Source of the DNA: Sphingobium sp. AS12
GTDB taxonomy: Bacteria; Pseudomonadota; Alphaproteobacteria; Sphingomonadales; Sphingomonadaceae
Assembly: GCF_019097845.1 (NCBI RefSeq)
Contig: NZ_JAHRGM010000001.1
Span: forward strand, 620,001-684,000
Direction: 5' to 3'
Length of the DNA stretch: 64,000 nucleotides
The notes beneath the pieces are model-generated. The model saw nothing but the letters and a program-made list of their open reading frames with translations, ran no database searches and was not told the origin of the DNA. Positions 8,103 through 16,986 of this stretch are shown here, in pieces (the first letter of the stretch is position 1; each line of letters starts with the position of its first letter). The position numbers and the translations under genes were made by a program.

Positions 8103-8833
8103 TCTTGGCGACGCTGCTAGGTGGGGTGGTCGGCGCAATTTTCGGCAGTTTCCTCGCCACGTTGATCCTGCGCTGGCCGCAAGGGCGGGTGGTGACGCGG
8201 GGCCGGTCGGCCTGCGATGGCTGCGGCCGGATGCTGACGCCGCTTGATCTGATCCCCTTGCTCAGCGCCCTGTTGCAGCATGGCCGTTGCCGGACGTGCG
8301 GCGCGGCTATCGATCCGCTGCATGGGCGGGTGGAACTCAGCTGCGCGATCATCGGCGCGCTGGCGATCGGCGCGATGCCGGATCTGGGCGGGATTGGCTG
8401 GGCCTTGCTCGGCTGGCTGCTGCTGACGCTGGCGGTGCTGGACTGGCGGCATTATTGGCTGCCCGATGCGCTGACCCTGCCGCTTGCCTTTCTGGGTCTG
8501 ACGCTGGGCCTGTGGGCGACCGATGTGGTGCTGATCGACCGGATCATCGGCGCGGCGCTGGGCTATGGCAGTCTGCTGGCGATTGCGCTGGCCTATCGCG
8601 CGGTGCGGGGGCGTGAGGGGCTGGGACTGGGCGACGCGAAGCTGCTGGGCGCGCTCGGCGCCTGGTTTGGGTGGCAGGCCTTGCCCTTCATCCTGCTGAT
8701 CGCGGCGATGGCGGGGCTGGGCGTCATGTTGGTGACGGGCCGGGCAAAAGAGGCGACGGCGCGGGTGCCGCTCGGCACATTTCTGGCGCTGGCGGCGGTG
8801 CCGGGTTGGTATTGCGTTCGCTTCCTATACTGA
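8099..8833 (+). CDS. gspO: Prepilin peptidase / N-methyltransferase GspO
   Basis: Membrane aspartic peptidase that removes the leaders of GspG-K after the conserved Gly and methylates the new N-terminus. It shows the CxxC...CxxC zinc motif (CDGCG and CRTCG), the first catalytic Asp region LDWRHYWLPDALTLP, and the second catalytic motif GLGLGDAKLLGALGAWFGW. About seven hydrophobic helices, 244 residues. It starts at a GTG overlapping the gspN stop. In this strain it must accept the unusually long leaders of GspG, GspJ and probably GspI. Last gene of the operon. Confidence 0.94.
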   Translation: MILATLLGGVVGAIFGSFLATLILRWPQGRVVTRGRSACDGCGRMLTPLDLIPLLSALLQHGRCRTCGAAIDPLHGRVELSCAIIGALAIGAMPDLGGIGWALLGWLLLTLAVLDWRHYWLPDALTLPLAFLGLTLGLWATDVVLIDRIIGAALGYGSLLAIALAYRAVRGREGLGLGDAKLLGALGAWFGWQALPFILLIAAMAGLGVMLVTGRAKEATARVPLGTFLALAAVPGWYCVRFLY

Positions 8834-8855
8834 CGACTGGCGCAAAGGAACGATA

Positions 8856-8870
8856 GAACATATAGTGAAC
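8856..8870 (+). promoter_or_regulatory. LexA (SOS) box upstream of imuA
   Basis: GAAC-ATATAGT-GAAC matches the alphaproteobacterial LexA operator GAAC-N7-GAAC exactly. A third GAAC lies at 8848-8851. The box ends two bases before the imuA ATG. The embedded TATAGT could be the -10 element, with CTGGCG 18 bases upstream as -35, which would make the transcript almost leaderless. Confidence 0.85.
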
Positions 8871-8872
8871 AT

Positions 8873-9742
8873 ATGCACGATTCGTCCCCTGTTCTTGCCC
8901 GGTTGAGGGAGAGCCTGCAACAGCTGGAGCCGCGCCGCGCGACCGCGCCTGCGGCGCTGTTCGCGCTGGGGCATGACGGGGTGGACGCGGCGTTGGGTGG
9001 CGGGCTGGCGCGCGGGCGGCTGCATGAACTCTTCGCCGATGCGGAGGATGCCAGCAGCGGCGCGGGCGTTGCTGCTCTGTTTAGCCTGCGGGCGGGGGAG
9101 GGGCGGCCTTTCCTGTGGTTGCGCACCGAAGCGATGCAGAAGCGGGTCGGGCAGCTGCACGCCACCGGCCTCGTCGAACTGGGCATCGACCCAGCCAATA
9201 TGCTGCTGGTACTGGCCCCCGATGATGCGGCTTTGCTCCATGCAGCGGCAGAGGCAGCGCGCTGCGCCGGGCTGGGGGCGGTGCTGGTCGAAGGATGGGG
9301 CGCGATGCGCGGGCTGGACCTGACCGCCAGCCGCCGCCTGATGCTGGCCGCCGAAGCATCGGGCGTCACCCTGTTCCTGCTGCGGATCGCCGCCGATACT
9401 GCGCCGAGCGCCGCCGATACACGCTGGCGGGTCAGCGCTTCGCCCTCGATCGCGCTGGAGGCGGACGCGCCGGGCGCATCCTTGTTTCAAATCGAATTGC
9501 TGCGCCGGCGCGCCGGTCCCCCGGCCGGGCCATGGCGCATGGAGTGGGACCGTGACCGACTATGTTTCAGACGTCCTGCCACAGATGGACGAGGCGCTGA
9601 TGGAAGAGTTGGGGGAGGCGGAGAGCATGACGATCGCGACGCCGGCACCCCGGCATCGCCGCTATCTCGCCCTGTTCTTCCCCTGGCTCCCGGCGGAGCG
9701 GTTGCGCCTGACCCGGCCCCATTTGTGCGCCGGGCAGGATGA
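8873..9742 (+). CDS. imuA: SOS mutagenesis accessory protein ImuA (RecA/SulA-like)
   Basis: ImuA works with ImuB and DnaE2 in damage-induced translesion synthesis. It is a RecA-like fold with a degenerate nucleotide site; seen here are GGGLARGRLHELF near residues 43-55 and a family-typical C-terminal WRMEWDRDRLCFRRPA. The ATG at 8873 lies directly after the LexA box and has no clear ribosome binding site. The C-terminal 38 codons or so overlap imuB in another frame, an unusually long overlap; the tail is Gly, Arg and Pro rich and may be only loosely conserved. 289 residues. Confidence 0.88.
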   Translation: MHDSSPVLARLRESLQQLEPRRATAPAALFALGHDGVDAALGGGLARGRLHELFADAEDASSGAGVAALFSLRAGEGRPFLWLRTEAMQKRVGQLHATGLVELGIDPANMLLVLAPDDAALLHAAAEAARCAGLGAVLVEGWGAMRGLDLTASRRLMLAAEASGVTLFLLRIAADTAPSAADTRWRVSASPSIALEADAPGASLFQIELLRRRAGPPAGPWRMEWDRDRLCFRRPATDGRGADGRVGGGGEHDDRDAGTPASPLSRPVLPLAPGGAVAPDPAPFVRRAG

Positions 9743-11258
9743 ACGGCCCCGCGTTTTTGTCGAGAAGGTCCGCGGCGCGCTGCGACTGGCGGCGGTGGAT
9801 GAGGCCGCGGCGGCGCTGGGCCTGTCGCCCGGCCTGTCGATGGCGGACGCCCGCGCCCGCGTGCCGGACCTCGACCTGTTCGACCATGTGCCGCATGAGG
9901 ATCAGGACTGGCTGGAGCGGCTGGCCGATGGCTGCACCCGTTACACGCCGACCGTGGCGCTCGATCCGCCCGACGGGCTGATCCTCGACACCAGCGGTTG
10001 CGACCATCTCTTTGGTGGCGAGGCGGGGTTGGCGGCTGATCTGGAACGGCGGCTGGCGCGGCTGGGCGTGGCGGTGCGGCTGGCCTTTGCCGGGACGCCG
10101 GAGGGGGCGCGGGCGCTGGCGCGCTATGTGGCGGGGGCGGCGTGCGATGAAGATAGCGCGATCCGCCGCCTGCCTGTCGCCGCGCTGGAACTGGATGAAG
10201 AGGCGACGCTGGCGCTGCGCCGCGCGGGGCTGAAAACCGTCGGCGATGTCGCGCGTCGGCCAATGTCGTCCATCGCCGCCCGTTTCGGCGCGGGCGCGGT
10301 GATGGCGATCCGCCGGATCGTGGGGGAGGCGGACAGTGCGCTGACCCCGCGCCGGGTCGTCCCGCCGCTGGGCGTCGAGCGGCGCTTTGCCGAACCGGTC
10401 GCCCGCACCGAAACCATGATGACGATCCTGGCCGAACTGGCGGGCGAGGCGGCAGAGATATTGGAACAGAGGGGCCATGGCGGTCGCCGGTTCGAGGCGC
10501 TGTTTTTCCGCAGCGACGGGCTGGTGCGTCGGCTGACCGTGGAAACCGGTGCGCCGATGCGCGATGTCCCGGCGCTGATGCGGTTGATCCGGGAACGGAT
10601 CGACAGCCTCAACGATCCGATCGACCCCGGTTTCGGTTTCGACCTGCTGCGCCTGAACGTGCCGCTGACCGAGCCGCTGGGCGCATCGCAATTGCGGCTG
10701 GAGGGCGGGGCTACGGGCGAGGCGGCGGTGACTGCGCTGGTCGAGCGATTGAGCACCCGGCTGGGGCGCAACCGCGTCCGCCGCTTTGGCGCGCGCGACA
10801 GCCATATGCCCGAACAGGCCGAATTTGCGCTGCCCGCGCTCGATGCGCCGCCGTCCGACCTGTGGGCGACGCCGCAGACGGGCGAGCCGCCGCTGCGCCC
10901 CATCCATCTGTTCGATCCGCCCCAGCCGATCGAGGTGCTGGGTGCCGAAGTCCCCGACGGCCCGCCCCGTCGCTTCCGCTGGCGGCGGGCGCTGCACGAA
11001 GTCGCCCGGTTCGAGGGGCCGGAGCGGATCGCCGGGGAATGGTGGCGCAGGCGACCCGTCTCGATCGAACTGCCCCGGCCCGGCAGCGATTCGGGCGAGA
11101 TCGACATCCGCTATCTGCTGGGTGACGCGCCGGACCATATTCGCGACTATTACCGGGTGGAGGATCGGCGCGGCCGCCGTTTCTGGATCTTCCGGCTGGG
11201 CTTCTTCGAGCCGGACAAGCCCATGCCGCGCTGGTACATGCACGGCCTGTTCGCATGA
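9627..11258 (+). CDS. imuB: ImuB, catalytically inactive Y-family polymerase homologue
   Basis: Hub of the ImuA-ImuB-DnaE2 mutasome that binds the beta clamp. It has Y-family architecture, but the acidic palm motif is replaced (YLALFFPWLPAERLR in place of a DxD-containing strand), which fits the known loss of polymerase activity. Conserved segments include GLSMADARARVPDL and LDTSGCDHLFGGE. The ATG at 9627 is preferred because GGGGGAGG stands 8 bases upstream; GTG 9552 and ATGs at 9588 and 9600 would extend it by up to 25 residues. The stop overlaps the dnaE2 start (ATGA). About 543 residues. Confidence 0.92.
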   Translation: MTIATPAPRHRRYLALFFPWLPAERLRLTRPHLCAGQDERPRVFVEKVRGALRLAAVDEAAAALGLSPGLSMADARARVPDLDLFDHVPHEDQDWLERLADGCTRYTPTVALDPPDGLILDTSGCDHLFGGEAGLAADLERRLARLGVAVRLAFAGTPEGARALARYVAGAACDEDSAIRRLPVAALELDEEATLALRRAGLKTVGDVARRPMSSIAARFGAGAVMAIRRIVGEADSALTPRRVVPPLGVERRFAEPVARTETMMTILAELAGEAAEILEQRGHGGRRFEALFFRSDGLVRRLTVETGAPMRDVPALMRLIRERIDSLNDPIDPGFGFDLLRLNVPLTEPLGASQLRLEGGATGEAAVTALVERLSTRLGRNRVRRFGARDSHMPEQAEFALPALDAPPSDLWATPQTGEPPLRPIHLFDPPQPIEVLGAEVPDGPPRRFRWRRALHEVARFEGPERIAGEWWRRRPVSIELPRPGSDSGEIDIRYLLGDAPDHIRDYYRVEDRRGRRFWIFRLGFFEPDKPMPRWYMHGLFA

Positions 11259-14200
11259 GCCGGGGGCGTGATCCGGGACCGGAGGGGGAGGGGCGGCGGC
11301 CCGTCGCCCTGGATGCGGCGCTGCGGGCGCGGCGACCGGCAGCGCCATCACCTGCGCCGGATTTTGCCGAACTGGTGGCGGCGACCAATTATAGTTTCCT
11401 GCGCGGCGCGTCCCACCCGGCCGATATGGTGGGGCAGGCGCTGGCGCTGGGCCATGCGGGCATCGGCATTGCCGATCGCAATACGGTCGCCGGGGTGGTG
11501 CGGGCGTGGAGTGCGCTTAAATCGGTGCGCAAGATGCTGGCCGAGGATGCCGAGGATCAGGGCATCCGCACTGGTGAAACCGCGCAGTCGGCTGCTGAAC
11601 GCCGCCATCTTGCGGCGCAGGCACTGTCGCTGGCGCAGGCTTTCCGTCTCGTCACTGGCGCGCGGCTCTGCTTTGCCGATGGGACGCCGGACATTATTGC
11701 CTACCCCATCAACCGCCATGGCTGGGGACGGCTGACCCGGCTGCTGAGCGTCGGCAATCTCAAGGAGACGGTGCAAAAGGGCGATTGCGACCTGCGCCTG
11801 TCCGACCTGATCGACCATGCGCAGGACATGGTCCTGATCGTCATGGCGGGGGAGGCGGACGAAGCGTTGCTGGCGACATTGGCGCAGCTGATGCCGGGCG
11901 GGATGTGGATCGGGGTTACCATGCCGCGCGCCGGGCCGGACCGCCGCCGCCTCGCCCGGCTGGCGGCGATGGCCGGGCGGCTGGGGCTGCCTTTGCTCGC
12001 CACCTGTGACGCGCTCTATGCGATGCCGGAAGATCGGCCGCTGCACGATGTCGTCACCTGCATCCGCCATGGCGTGACCCTGCGTGAGGCGGGACGACGG
12101 CTGGAGGCCAATGCCGAGCGGCACCTGAAACCTGCGCGCGAAATGGCGCGATTGTTCCGCGACTGGCCGCAGGCAGTGGGCGCATGGCACGATGTGCTGG
12201 ACCGGATCGCGTTCGATCTGTCGGACCTCAAATATGAATATCCCCATGAACCGGTGCCGGAGGGGTGGGCGGCGCAGGACTGGCTGGAGCATGAAGTGCT
12301 GCGGCTGGCGGGCGAGGCCTATCCCGGTGGCGTGCCGGATAAGGTCCATGCGATGCTGGCGACGGAGTTCGCGCTGATCCGCAGCCGCAACTATGCCTAT
12401 TATTTCCTGACCGTCTATGAAGCGGTGCAGTTCGCCCGCAGCCTCGATCCGCCGATCCTGTGTCAGGGGCGGGGGTCGGCGGCCAACTCGGCAGTCTGCT
12501 ATTATCTGGGCATCACCTCGGTCGACCCGACCAAGCATAATCTGCTCTTCTCCCGCTTCATTTCGGAGGATCGCGACGAGCCGCCCGATATCGATGTCGA
12601 TTTCGAGCATGAGCGGCGCGAGGAGGTGATCCAGCATATCTATGCGCGCTATGGTCGCGAGCGCGCCGCCATCGCCGCGACCGTGATCCATTATCGCCCG
12701 CGCAGCACAGTGCGGGAGGTCGGCAAGGTGCTGGGCCTGTCGGAGGATGTGACCGCGCGGATCGGCAGCACCGTATGGGGCAGCCATGCCAGCGGGATGG
12801 AGGAAAGGCGCTTTCGCGATGCCGGGCTGGACGTGGGCAATCCGCTGGTCATGCAGTTGAAGGAACTGGTCGATCGGCTGCTGACTTTTCCGCGCCATCT
12901 ATCGCAGCATGTCGGCGGATTCGTGCTGACGCAGGACCGGCTGGATGAGACGGTGCCGATCCACCATGCGGCGATGGCGGACCGCACATTTCTGGAATGG
13001 GACAAGGATGATATCGACGCGTTGGGCCTGATGAAGGTCGATATACTGGCGCTGGGGATGCTCAGCTGCATCCGCAAGGGGTTTGCGCTGATGCGCGATC
13101 ATGGCCTGGGCGACATGACGCTGGCGTCGGTGCCGGGGGAGGAAGCGCCGGTCTATGACATGCTGTGCCGGGGCGACAGTGTGGGCGTGTTTCAGGTGGA
13201 AAGCCGCGCCCAGATCAACATGCTGCCCCGCCTGCGCCCGCGCAAATTTTATGATCTGGCGGTGCAGGTGGCGATCGTGCGGCCCGGCCCGATCGAGGGG
13301 GATATGGTCCACCCCTATCTCGCTCGCCGGGCCGAGGCGCGCGACGGCAAGCCCAAAAGCTGGTCCTTTCCTTCGCCTTCACCGCCCTATCCCGCCGACG
13401 AATTGCTTGGCGTGCTGGGCCACACTTATGGCGTCCCCCTGTTTCAGGAACAGGCGATGAATCTGGCGATTACGGCGGCCGAATTTTCGCCTGCGCGTGC
13501 CAATCAGTTGCGCCGGGCGATGGCGACGTTCCGCAATGTCGGCACGATCGGCGAGTTTGAGGAGCAGATGGTCGGCGGCATGGTGCGGCGCGGCTATGAG
13601 CGAGCCTTTGCCCAGCGCTGCTATGACCAGATCAAGGGCTTTGGCAGCTATGGCTTCCCCGAAAGCCACGCTATCTCCTTTGCTCGACTGGTCTATGTTT
13701 CGGCCTGGCTGAAATGCTATCAGCCCGCCGTGTTCGCCGCTGCCTTGCTCAATGCACAGCCGATGGGCTTCTACGCCCCGGCGCAGATCGTGCGCGACGC
13801 GATCGAGCATGGCGTCATGGTGCGCGGCATCGACGTCAATGCCAGCGGCTGGGACAATGGGCTGGAGCCGATTACGGCGGACGATCCCGATGCAGGCAAG
13901 CACTGGACCCCGGCCAATCGCCGCTGGGGTGACATCGTCCCACACCACCGGCAGGACGGCGCGTTCGCGATGCGGCTGGGCTTTCGCCAGATTGACGGGT
14001 TTCGCGAGGCATGGGGGGAAGCGATTGCGGCGGAACGCGCGGCGTCCGGTCCCTTCGCCACGATCGAGGAACTGGGGCGGCGCGTTCGGCTGCCTGCCCG
14101 CGCGCTGCATCTGCTGGCCGATGCCGATGCCTGCCGCTCGACCGGGCGCGAACGGCGCGACGCGGCGTGGGATGTGCGGCGGATGCCAGCAGGCGAACTG

Positions 14201-14800
14201 CCGCTATTCGCCGCCGCCCGTGCGCGTGAATTGGAGGAAGAAGCCGACGCCGCGCTGCCGCCCATGCCCTTGTCCGAAGCGGTGGCGGCGGATTATCAAT
14301 TGACCCGCCTGTCGCTCAAACAGCATCCCATGACCTTCCTGCGCCCGGTTTTCGCGGCCGAAGGGCTGTTGACCAGCGAGCAGATGAACGGCGTGAAAAA
14401 TGGCACACGGGCCAAAGTGGCGGGTGTGGTGCTGGTGCGGCAGCGCCCCGGCAAGGGCAATGCGATCTTCGCGACGCTGGAGGATGAGACCGGCATCGTC
14501 AATATCCTGCTCTGGGCCAGGATGCTGGACCGCTATCGCCTGCCGATCATGGCTGCGCGGCTGATGGAGGCGCATGGCGTGGTGCAGCGGGTGCGGGAGG
14601 GGCCGGTCGATGTGCTGCACCTGATGGCCGACCGCATCGTAGATCGCACCGCTGAACTCGACCGCCTGTCGGAGGATCATGCTACCGTGATCGAGGCGGG
14701 CCCTGGCGACAAGGCTGTTCACCCCGTCATGTCGCGGTTGCGCACCCACGGTCATCCGCGCAATGTGCGGATATTACCCGGATCACGCGATTTTCATTAG
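11255..14800 (+). CDS. dnaE2: Error-prone DNA polymerase III alpha subunit DnaE2 (ImuC)
   Basis: C-family polymerase that performs SOS mutagenesis and lesion bypass with ImuA and ImuB. An N-terminal PHP domain begins at ELVAATNYSFLRGASHP. The palm acidic motif PPDIDVDFEHERREE (about residues 447-461) and GRGSAANSAVCYYLGIT precede it, as in DnaE. The C-terminus HGHPRNVRILPGSRDFH is the usual DnaE2 ending. 1181 residues. The ATG overlaps the imuB stop, so all three genes form one SOS operon. Confidence 0.95.
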   Translation: MSRGRDPGPEGEGRRPVALDAALRARRPAAPSPAPDFAELVAATNYSFLRGASHPADMVGQALALGHAGIGIADRNTVAGVVRAWSALKSVRKMLAEDAEDQGIRTGETAQSAAERRHLAAQALSLAQAFRLVTGARLCFADGTPDIIAYPINRHGWGRLTRLLSVGNLKETVQKGDCDLRLSDLIDHAQDMVLIVMAGEADEALLATLAQLMPGGMWIGVTMPRAGPDRRRLARLAAMAGRLGLPLLATCDALYAMPEDRPLHDVVTCIRHGVTLREAGRRLEANAERHLKPAREMARLFRDWPQAVGAWHDVLDRIAFDLSDLKYEYPHEPVPEGWAAQDWLEHEVLRLAGEAYPGGVPDKVHAMLATEFALIRSRNYAYYFLTVYEAVQFARSLDPPILCQGRGSAANSAVCYYLGITSVDPTKHNLLFSRFISEDRDEPPDIDVDFEHERREEVIQHIYARYGRERAAIAATVIHYRPRSTVREVGKVLGLSEDVTARIGSTVWGSHASGMEERRFRDAGLDVGNPLVMQLKELVDRLLTFPRHLSQHVGGFVLTQDRLDETVPIHHAAMADRTFLEWDKDDIDALGLMKVDILALGMLSCIRKGFALMRDHGLGDMTLASVPGEEAPVYDMLCRGDSVGVFQVESRAQINMLPRLRPRKFYDLAVQVAIVRPGPIEGDMVHPYLARRAEARDGKPKSWSFPSPSPPYPADELLGVLGHTYGVPLFQEQAMNLAITAAEFSPARANQLRRAMATFRNVGTIGEFEEQMVGGMVRRGYERAFAQRCYDQIKGFGSYGFPESHAISFARLVYVSAWLKCYQPAVFAAALLNAQPMGFYAPAQIVRDAIEHGVMVRGIDVNASGWDNGLEPITADDPDAGKHWTPANRRWGDIVPHHRQDGAFAMRLGFRQIDGFREAWGEAIAAERAASGPFATIEELGRRVRLPARALHLLADADACRSTGRERRDAAWDVRRMPAGELPLFAAARARELEEEADAALPPMPLSEAVAADYQLTRLSLKQHPMTFLRPVFAAEGLLTSEQMNGVKNGTRAKVAGVVLVRQRPGKGNAIFATLEDETGIVNILLWARMLDRYRLPIMAARLMEAHGVVQRVREGPVDVLHLMADRIVDRTAELDRLSEDHATVIEAGPGDKAVHPVMSRLRTHGHPRNVRILPGSRDFH

Positions 14801-14814
14801 CGGTTTTTGTGAAG

Positions 14815-14891
<77 letters not shown>

Positions 14892-14937
14892 ACGCCTCGC
14901 GCCTTAGCGGCCTATCGCGCGTCCCGTCAATCGGCGA

Positions 14938-15015
14938 TCAGTGAAAGAAGAGCCAAAGTAGCAGAATGATGGGGATCGGCACGCCGATCAGCCATAATAA
15001 CAGTCCCTTGCCCAT
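14938..15015 (-). CDS. 25-residue hydrophobic membrane peptide
   Basis: A small open frame of 25 codons: MGKGLLLWLIGVPI then PIILLLWLFFH. A strong ribosome binding site (AGGAGA) lies 7 bases before the ATG at 15015. The peptide is one membrane-spanning helix with a positively charged N-terminus (Lys3). Similar tiny proteins are commonly annotated in alphaproteobacteria, but I know of no assigned function. The strong start signal and the clean hydrophobic composition are the evidence that it is real. Confidence 0.7.
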   Translation of the reverse strand: MGKGLLLWLIGVPIPIILLLWLFFH

Positions 15016-15093
15016 GATATTTTCTCCTGCTGCGGTTCAGAATCAACTGATGGAGCGGCGCGGATGTTCCGGGCGGGGGCAATGTGTGGGCAC

Positions 15094-15130
15094 AAACAAA
15101 AAGGGCGGGCCGTGGATACGGCCCGCCCTT
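15094..15130 (-). terminator. Rho-independent terminator of the lipoprotein gene
   Basis: Perfect 13-bp hairpin (AAGGGCGGGCCGT, loop GGAT, ACGGCCCGCCCTT) followed on the minus strand by a T-rich tract (TTTTTGTTT). It lies 23 bases after the stop of the gene at 15154. Confidence 0.9.
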
Positions 15131-15153
15131 CGGAAATCTCGCTAATGCGAAGA

Positions 15154-15357
15154 TTACATCGCGTTCGCAGCGTTGTTCGCAGCGTTCGCGGCGTTGTCAG
15201 CAGCGTTCGTTGCATTTTCAGCAGCGTTCACGGCGTTTTCAACAACGTTTTCCACGACGGCGTTCGAAGCGTTCGCGGTTTCGTTGGCCGGCTTCTCACC
15301 GCAAGCGGCGAGGGCCATCAGGCTGGCCGAAGCGAAAACAGCAGCGATCTTCTTCAT
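15154..15357 (-). CDS. Small Asn/Ala-repeat lipoprotein
   Basis: 67-residue protein with a lipoprotein signal peptide: MKKIAAVFASASLMALAAC, lipobox LAAC. The mature part is low in complexity, built almost wholly of Asn, Ala, Val and Glu with repeated NAA, NAV and NAEN units, and would form an amphipathic helix or coiled coil on the membrane face. The start is taken at MKK (15357) because the signal peptide begins there; an upstream ATG adds only seven residues without a binding site. It has its own terminator. Function unknown. It resembles short Lpp-like or entericidin-like lipoproteins in size only. Confidence 0.85.
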   Translation of the reverse strand: MKKIAAVFASASLMALAACGEKPANETANASNAVVENVVENAVNAAENATNAADNAANAANNAANAM

Positions 15358-15513
15358 TGTGTACGGCTCCCATAGCATTATGCCGCGTCAGGCACGTTAC
15401 GATGTGACCCTACGCGAGCGACCCGCATTAACGTGTGCGTTGCACAAATCAATGCTTTTCTGCGCCGGTGAAACGAAGGAATCACGCGACAGGGCGTTGT
15501 CTACTATAAAAGT

Positions 15514-16887
15514 TCAGTTAACGCCCAATGTTTCTGATGCATGGGCGATCAGGTTCAGCGTTACGGCCCAGGCGGCAACATTCTGTCGCAACTGCGTCGG
15601 ATCGACCTTGTCCAGCGTATCGTCGGGCGTGTGATGCAGGTCAAAATAGCGGGTGCCATCCTGTTGCAGGTCGATCACCGGCACGCCGGCTTTGACCAGC
15701 GGCGCGATGTCGGCCCCACCGCCCGCTTCCTGCTTGCTGGCCCCGATGCCCAGCGGCGCAAGGGCCGCTGCGATGCGCGAGGCAAGCGCCTCATGCCCCT
15801 GCGGCAACTTGAAATCGACACGCCAGACGCGGTCGGCACCAAAATCCGACTCGATCGCGAGCGCATGTTTCTCCGCGCCATGCGCCTTATAATAGGCGCG
15901 CGCGCCGTCGCCGCCGACTTCTTCTGCGCCCGCCATCAGCACGCGGATGGTGCGGCGGGGCTGGCCCGCCTTGGCGACCTGCAACGCCGCTGCCGCCGCG
16001 ATGCCGCAGCCAGTCGCGTCGTCAATCGCGCCGGTGCCCTGGTCCCAGCTGTCGAGATGGCAGGCCGCCACGACAATGCCAGCGCCAGGATCAGTGCCCG
16101 GAATCTCCGCGATGACATTGCCCGATGGCTGGTCCTTGAGCATTTTGGACGTCAGCGTCAGGTGCAGCTTTACCGGCTGTCCGCGCGTGATCACCCGCGC
16201 CAGTTGCTCGGCATCGGGGACCGAAAGCGCGGCAGCGGGAATCGGGGTCACGCCATCGGCCCACATCTGCACCCCGGTATGTGGCAGGCGGTGATGGTCC
16301 GTGCCGATCGAGCGGATCAATATGGCGATCGCGCCCTTTTTCGATGCGATGCTCGGTCCCTGCCGCCGCGCCGCGCCGAAATAGCCGTAGGAAGAGCCGT
16401 CCTGCGTCGCTGCCATATCGTGGCTGACGAAGGCGATCTTGCCCTTCACGCTGGCGGCTGGCGCGGCTTCCAGATCGGCGATGGTCGGGAAATAGACGAC
16501 TTCGCCCTCTATCCCCTTGTCCGGGGTCGATCCGCTATTACCCAGCGCCGCCAGCACCAGATTTTGCGGGAAGGGGGAGAGGATTTTCGCCTCATCCCGA
16601 CCGCGCACCCATACCGGCATTGTATAGGGTTCGGCGCGCACATTGCTGAACCCCAGCGCCTTGAGCTTTGCCACCGCCCAGTCGCGCGCGCGCGCTTCCT
16701 GCGGCGTGCCGGCCGGACGCGGGCCGACTTCGGTGGTCAACCCTTCGGTGAAGTCCCATGCGACATCATCCTTGAGCGCGGCGTCGCGAATCGAGGCGCT
16801 GTCTACCAGGGCGGCATGGGAGAGGGCGGGGGTGAGGAGGCTGCCAAGGAGGAGGGCGGCAAGCGTGCCCGATCGGATTTTCTGCAT
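15514..16887 (-). CDS. Secreted M28-family metallopeptidase
   Basis: Zinc aminopeptidase or carboxypeptidase-like exopeptidase exported to the periplasm or outside. Signal peptide MQKIRSGTLAALLLGSLL with a cleavage site near SHA. Catalytic features in order are the metal-binding AACHLDSWDQGTGAIDDA, the catalytic Glu pair in MAGAEEVGGDGARA, IESDFGADRV, and the C-terminal HHTPDDTLDKVDP with the last metal His. A PA insertion domain lies between the N-terminus and the peptidase core, as in many M28 enzymes. The start at 16887 places the signal peptide at the N-terminus. 457 residues. Possibly a substrate of the type II system, but nothing here proves it. Confidence 0.92.
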   Translation of the reverse strand: MQKIRSGTLAALLLGSLLTPALSHAALVDSASIRDAALKDDVAWDFTEGLTTEVGPRPAGTPQEARARDWAVAKLKALGFSNVRAEPYTMPVWVRGRDEAKILSPFPQNLVLAALGNSGSTPDKGIEGEVVYFPTIADLEAAPAASVKGKIAFVSHDMAATQDGSSYGYFGAARRQGPSIASKKGAIAILIRSIGTDHHRLPHTGVQMWADGVTPIPAAALSVPDAEQLARVITRGQPVKLHLTLTSKMLKDQPSGNVIAEIPGTDPGAGIVVAACHLDSWDQGTGAIDDATGCGIAAAAALQVAKAGQPRRTIRVLMAGAEEVGGDGARAYYKAHGAEKHALAIESDFGADRVWRVDFKLPQGHEALASRIAAALAPLGIGASKQEAGGGADIAPLVKAGVPVIDLQQDGTRYFDLHHTPDDTLDKVDPTQLRQNVAAWAVTLNLIAHASETLGVN

Positions 16888-16986
16888 GGGTGAGAGCGTA
16901 GCGAGCCATCGCCCATTTGCCAATGCGTCCCGCCTCCGCTAACTCCGCGCCAAATCCTCTTATCCTACCGTTGGAGCTGCCCGAAC

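Noticed and set aside
9567-11351. 594-codon minus-strand open frame over imuB
   Set aside because: Shadow of imuB with Arg/Gln/His-rich composition.
15541-16893. 450-codon + strand open frame
   Set aside because: Antisense to the M28 peptidase, which has a signal peptide and a full set of metal-binding motifs.
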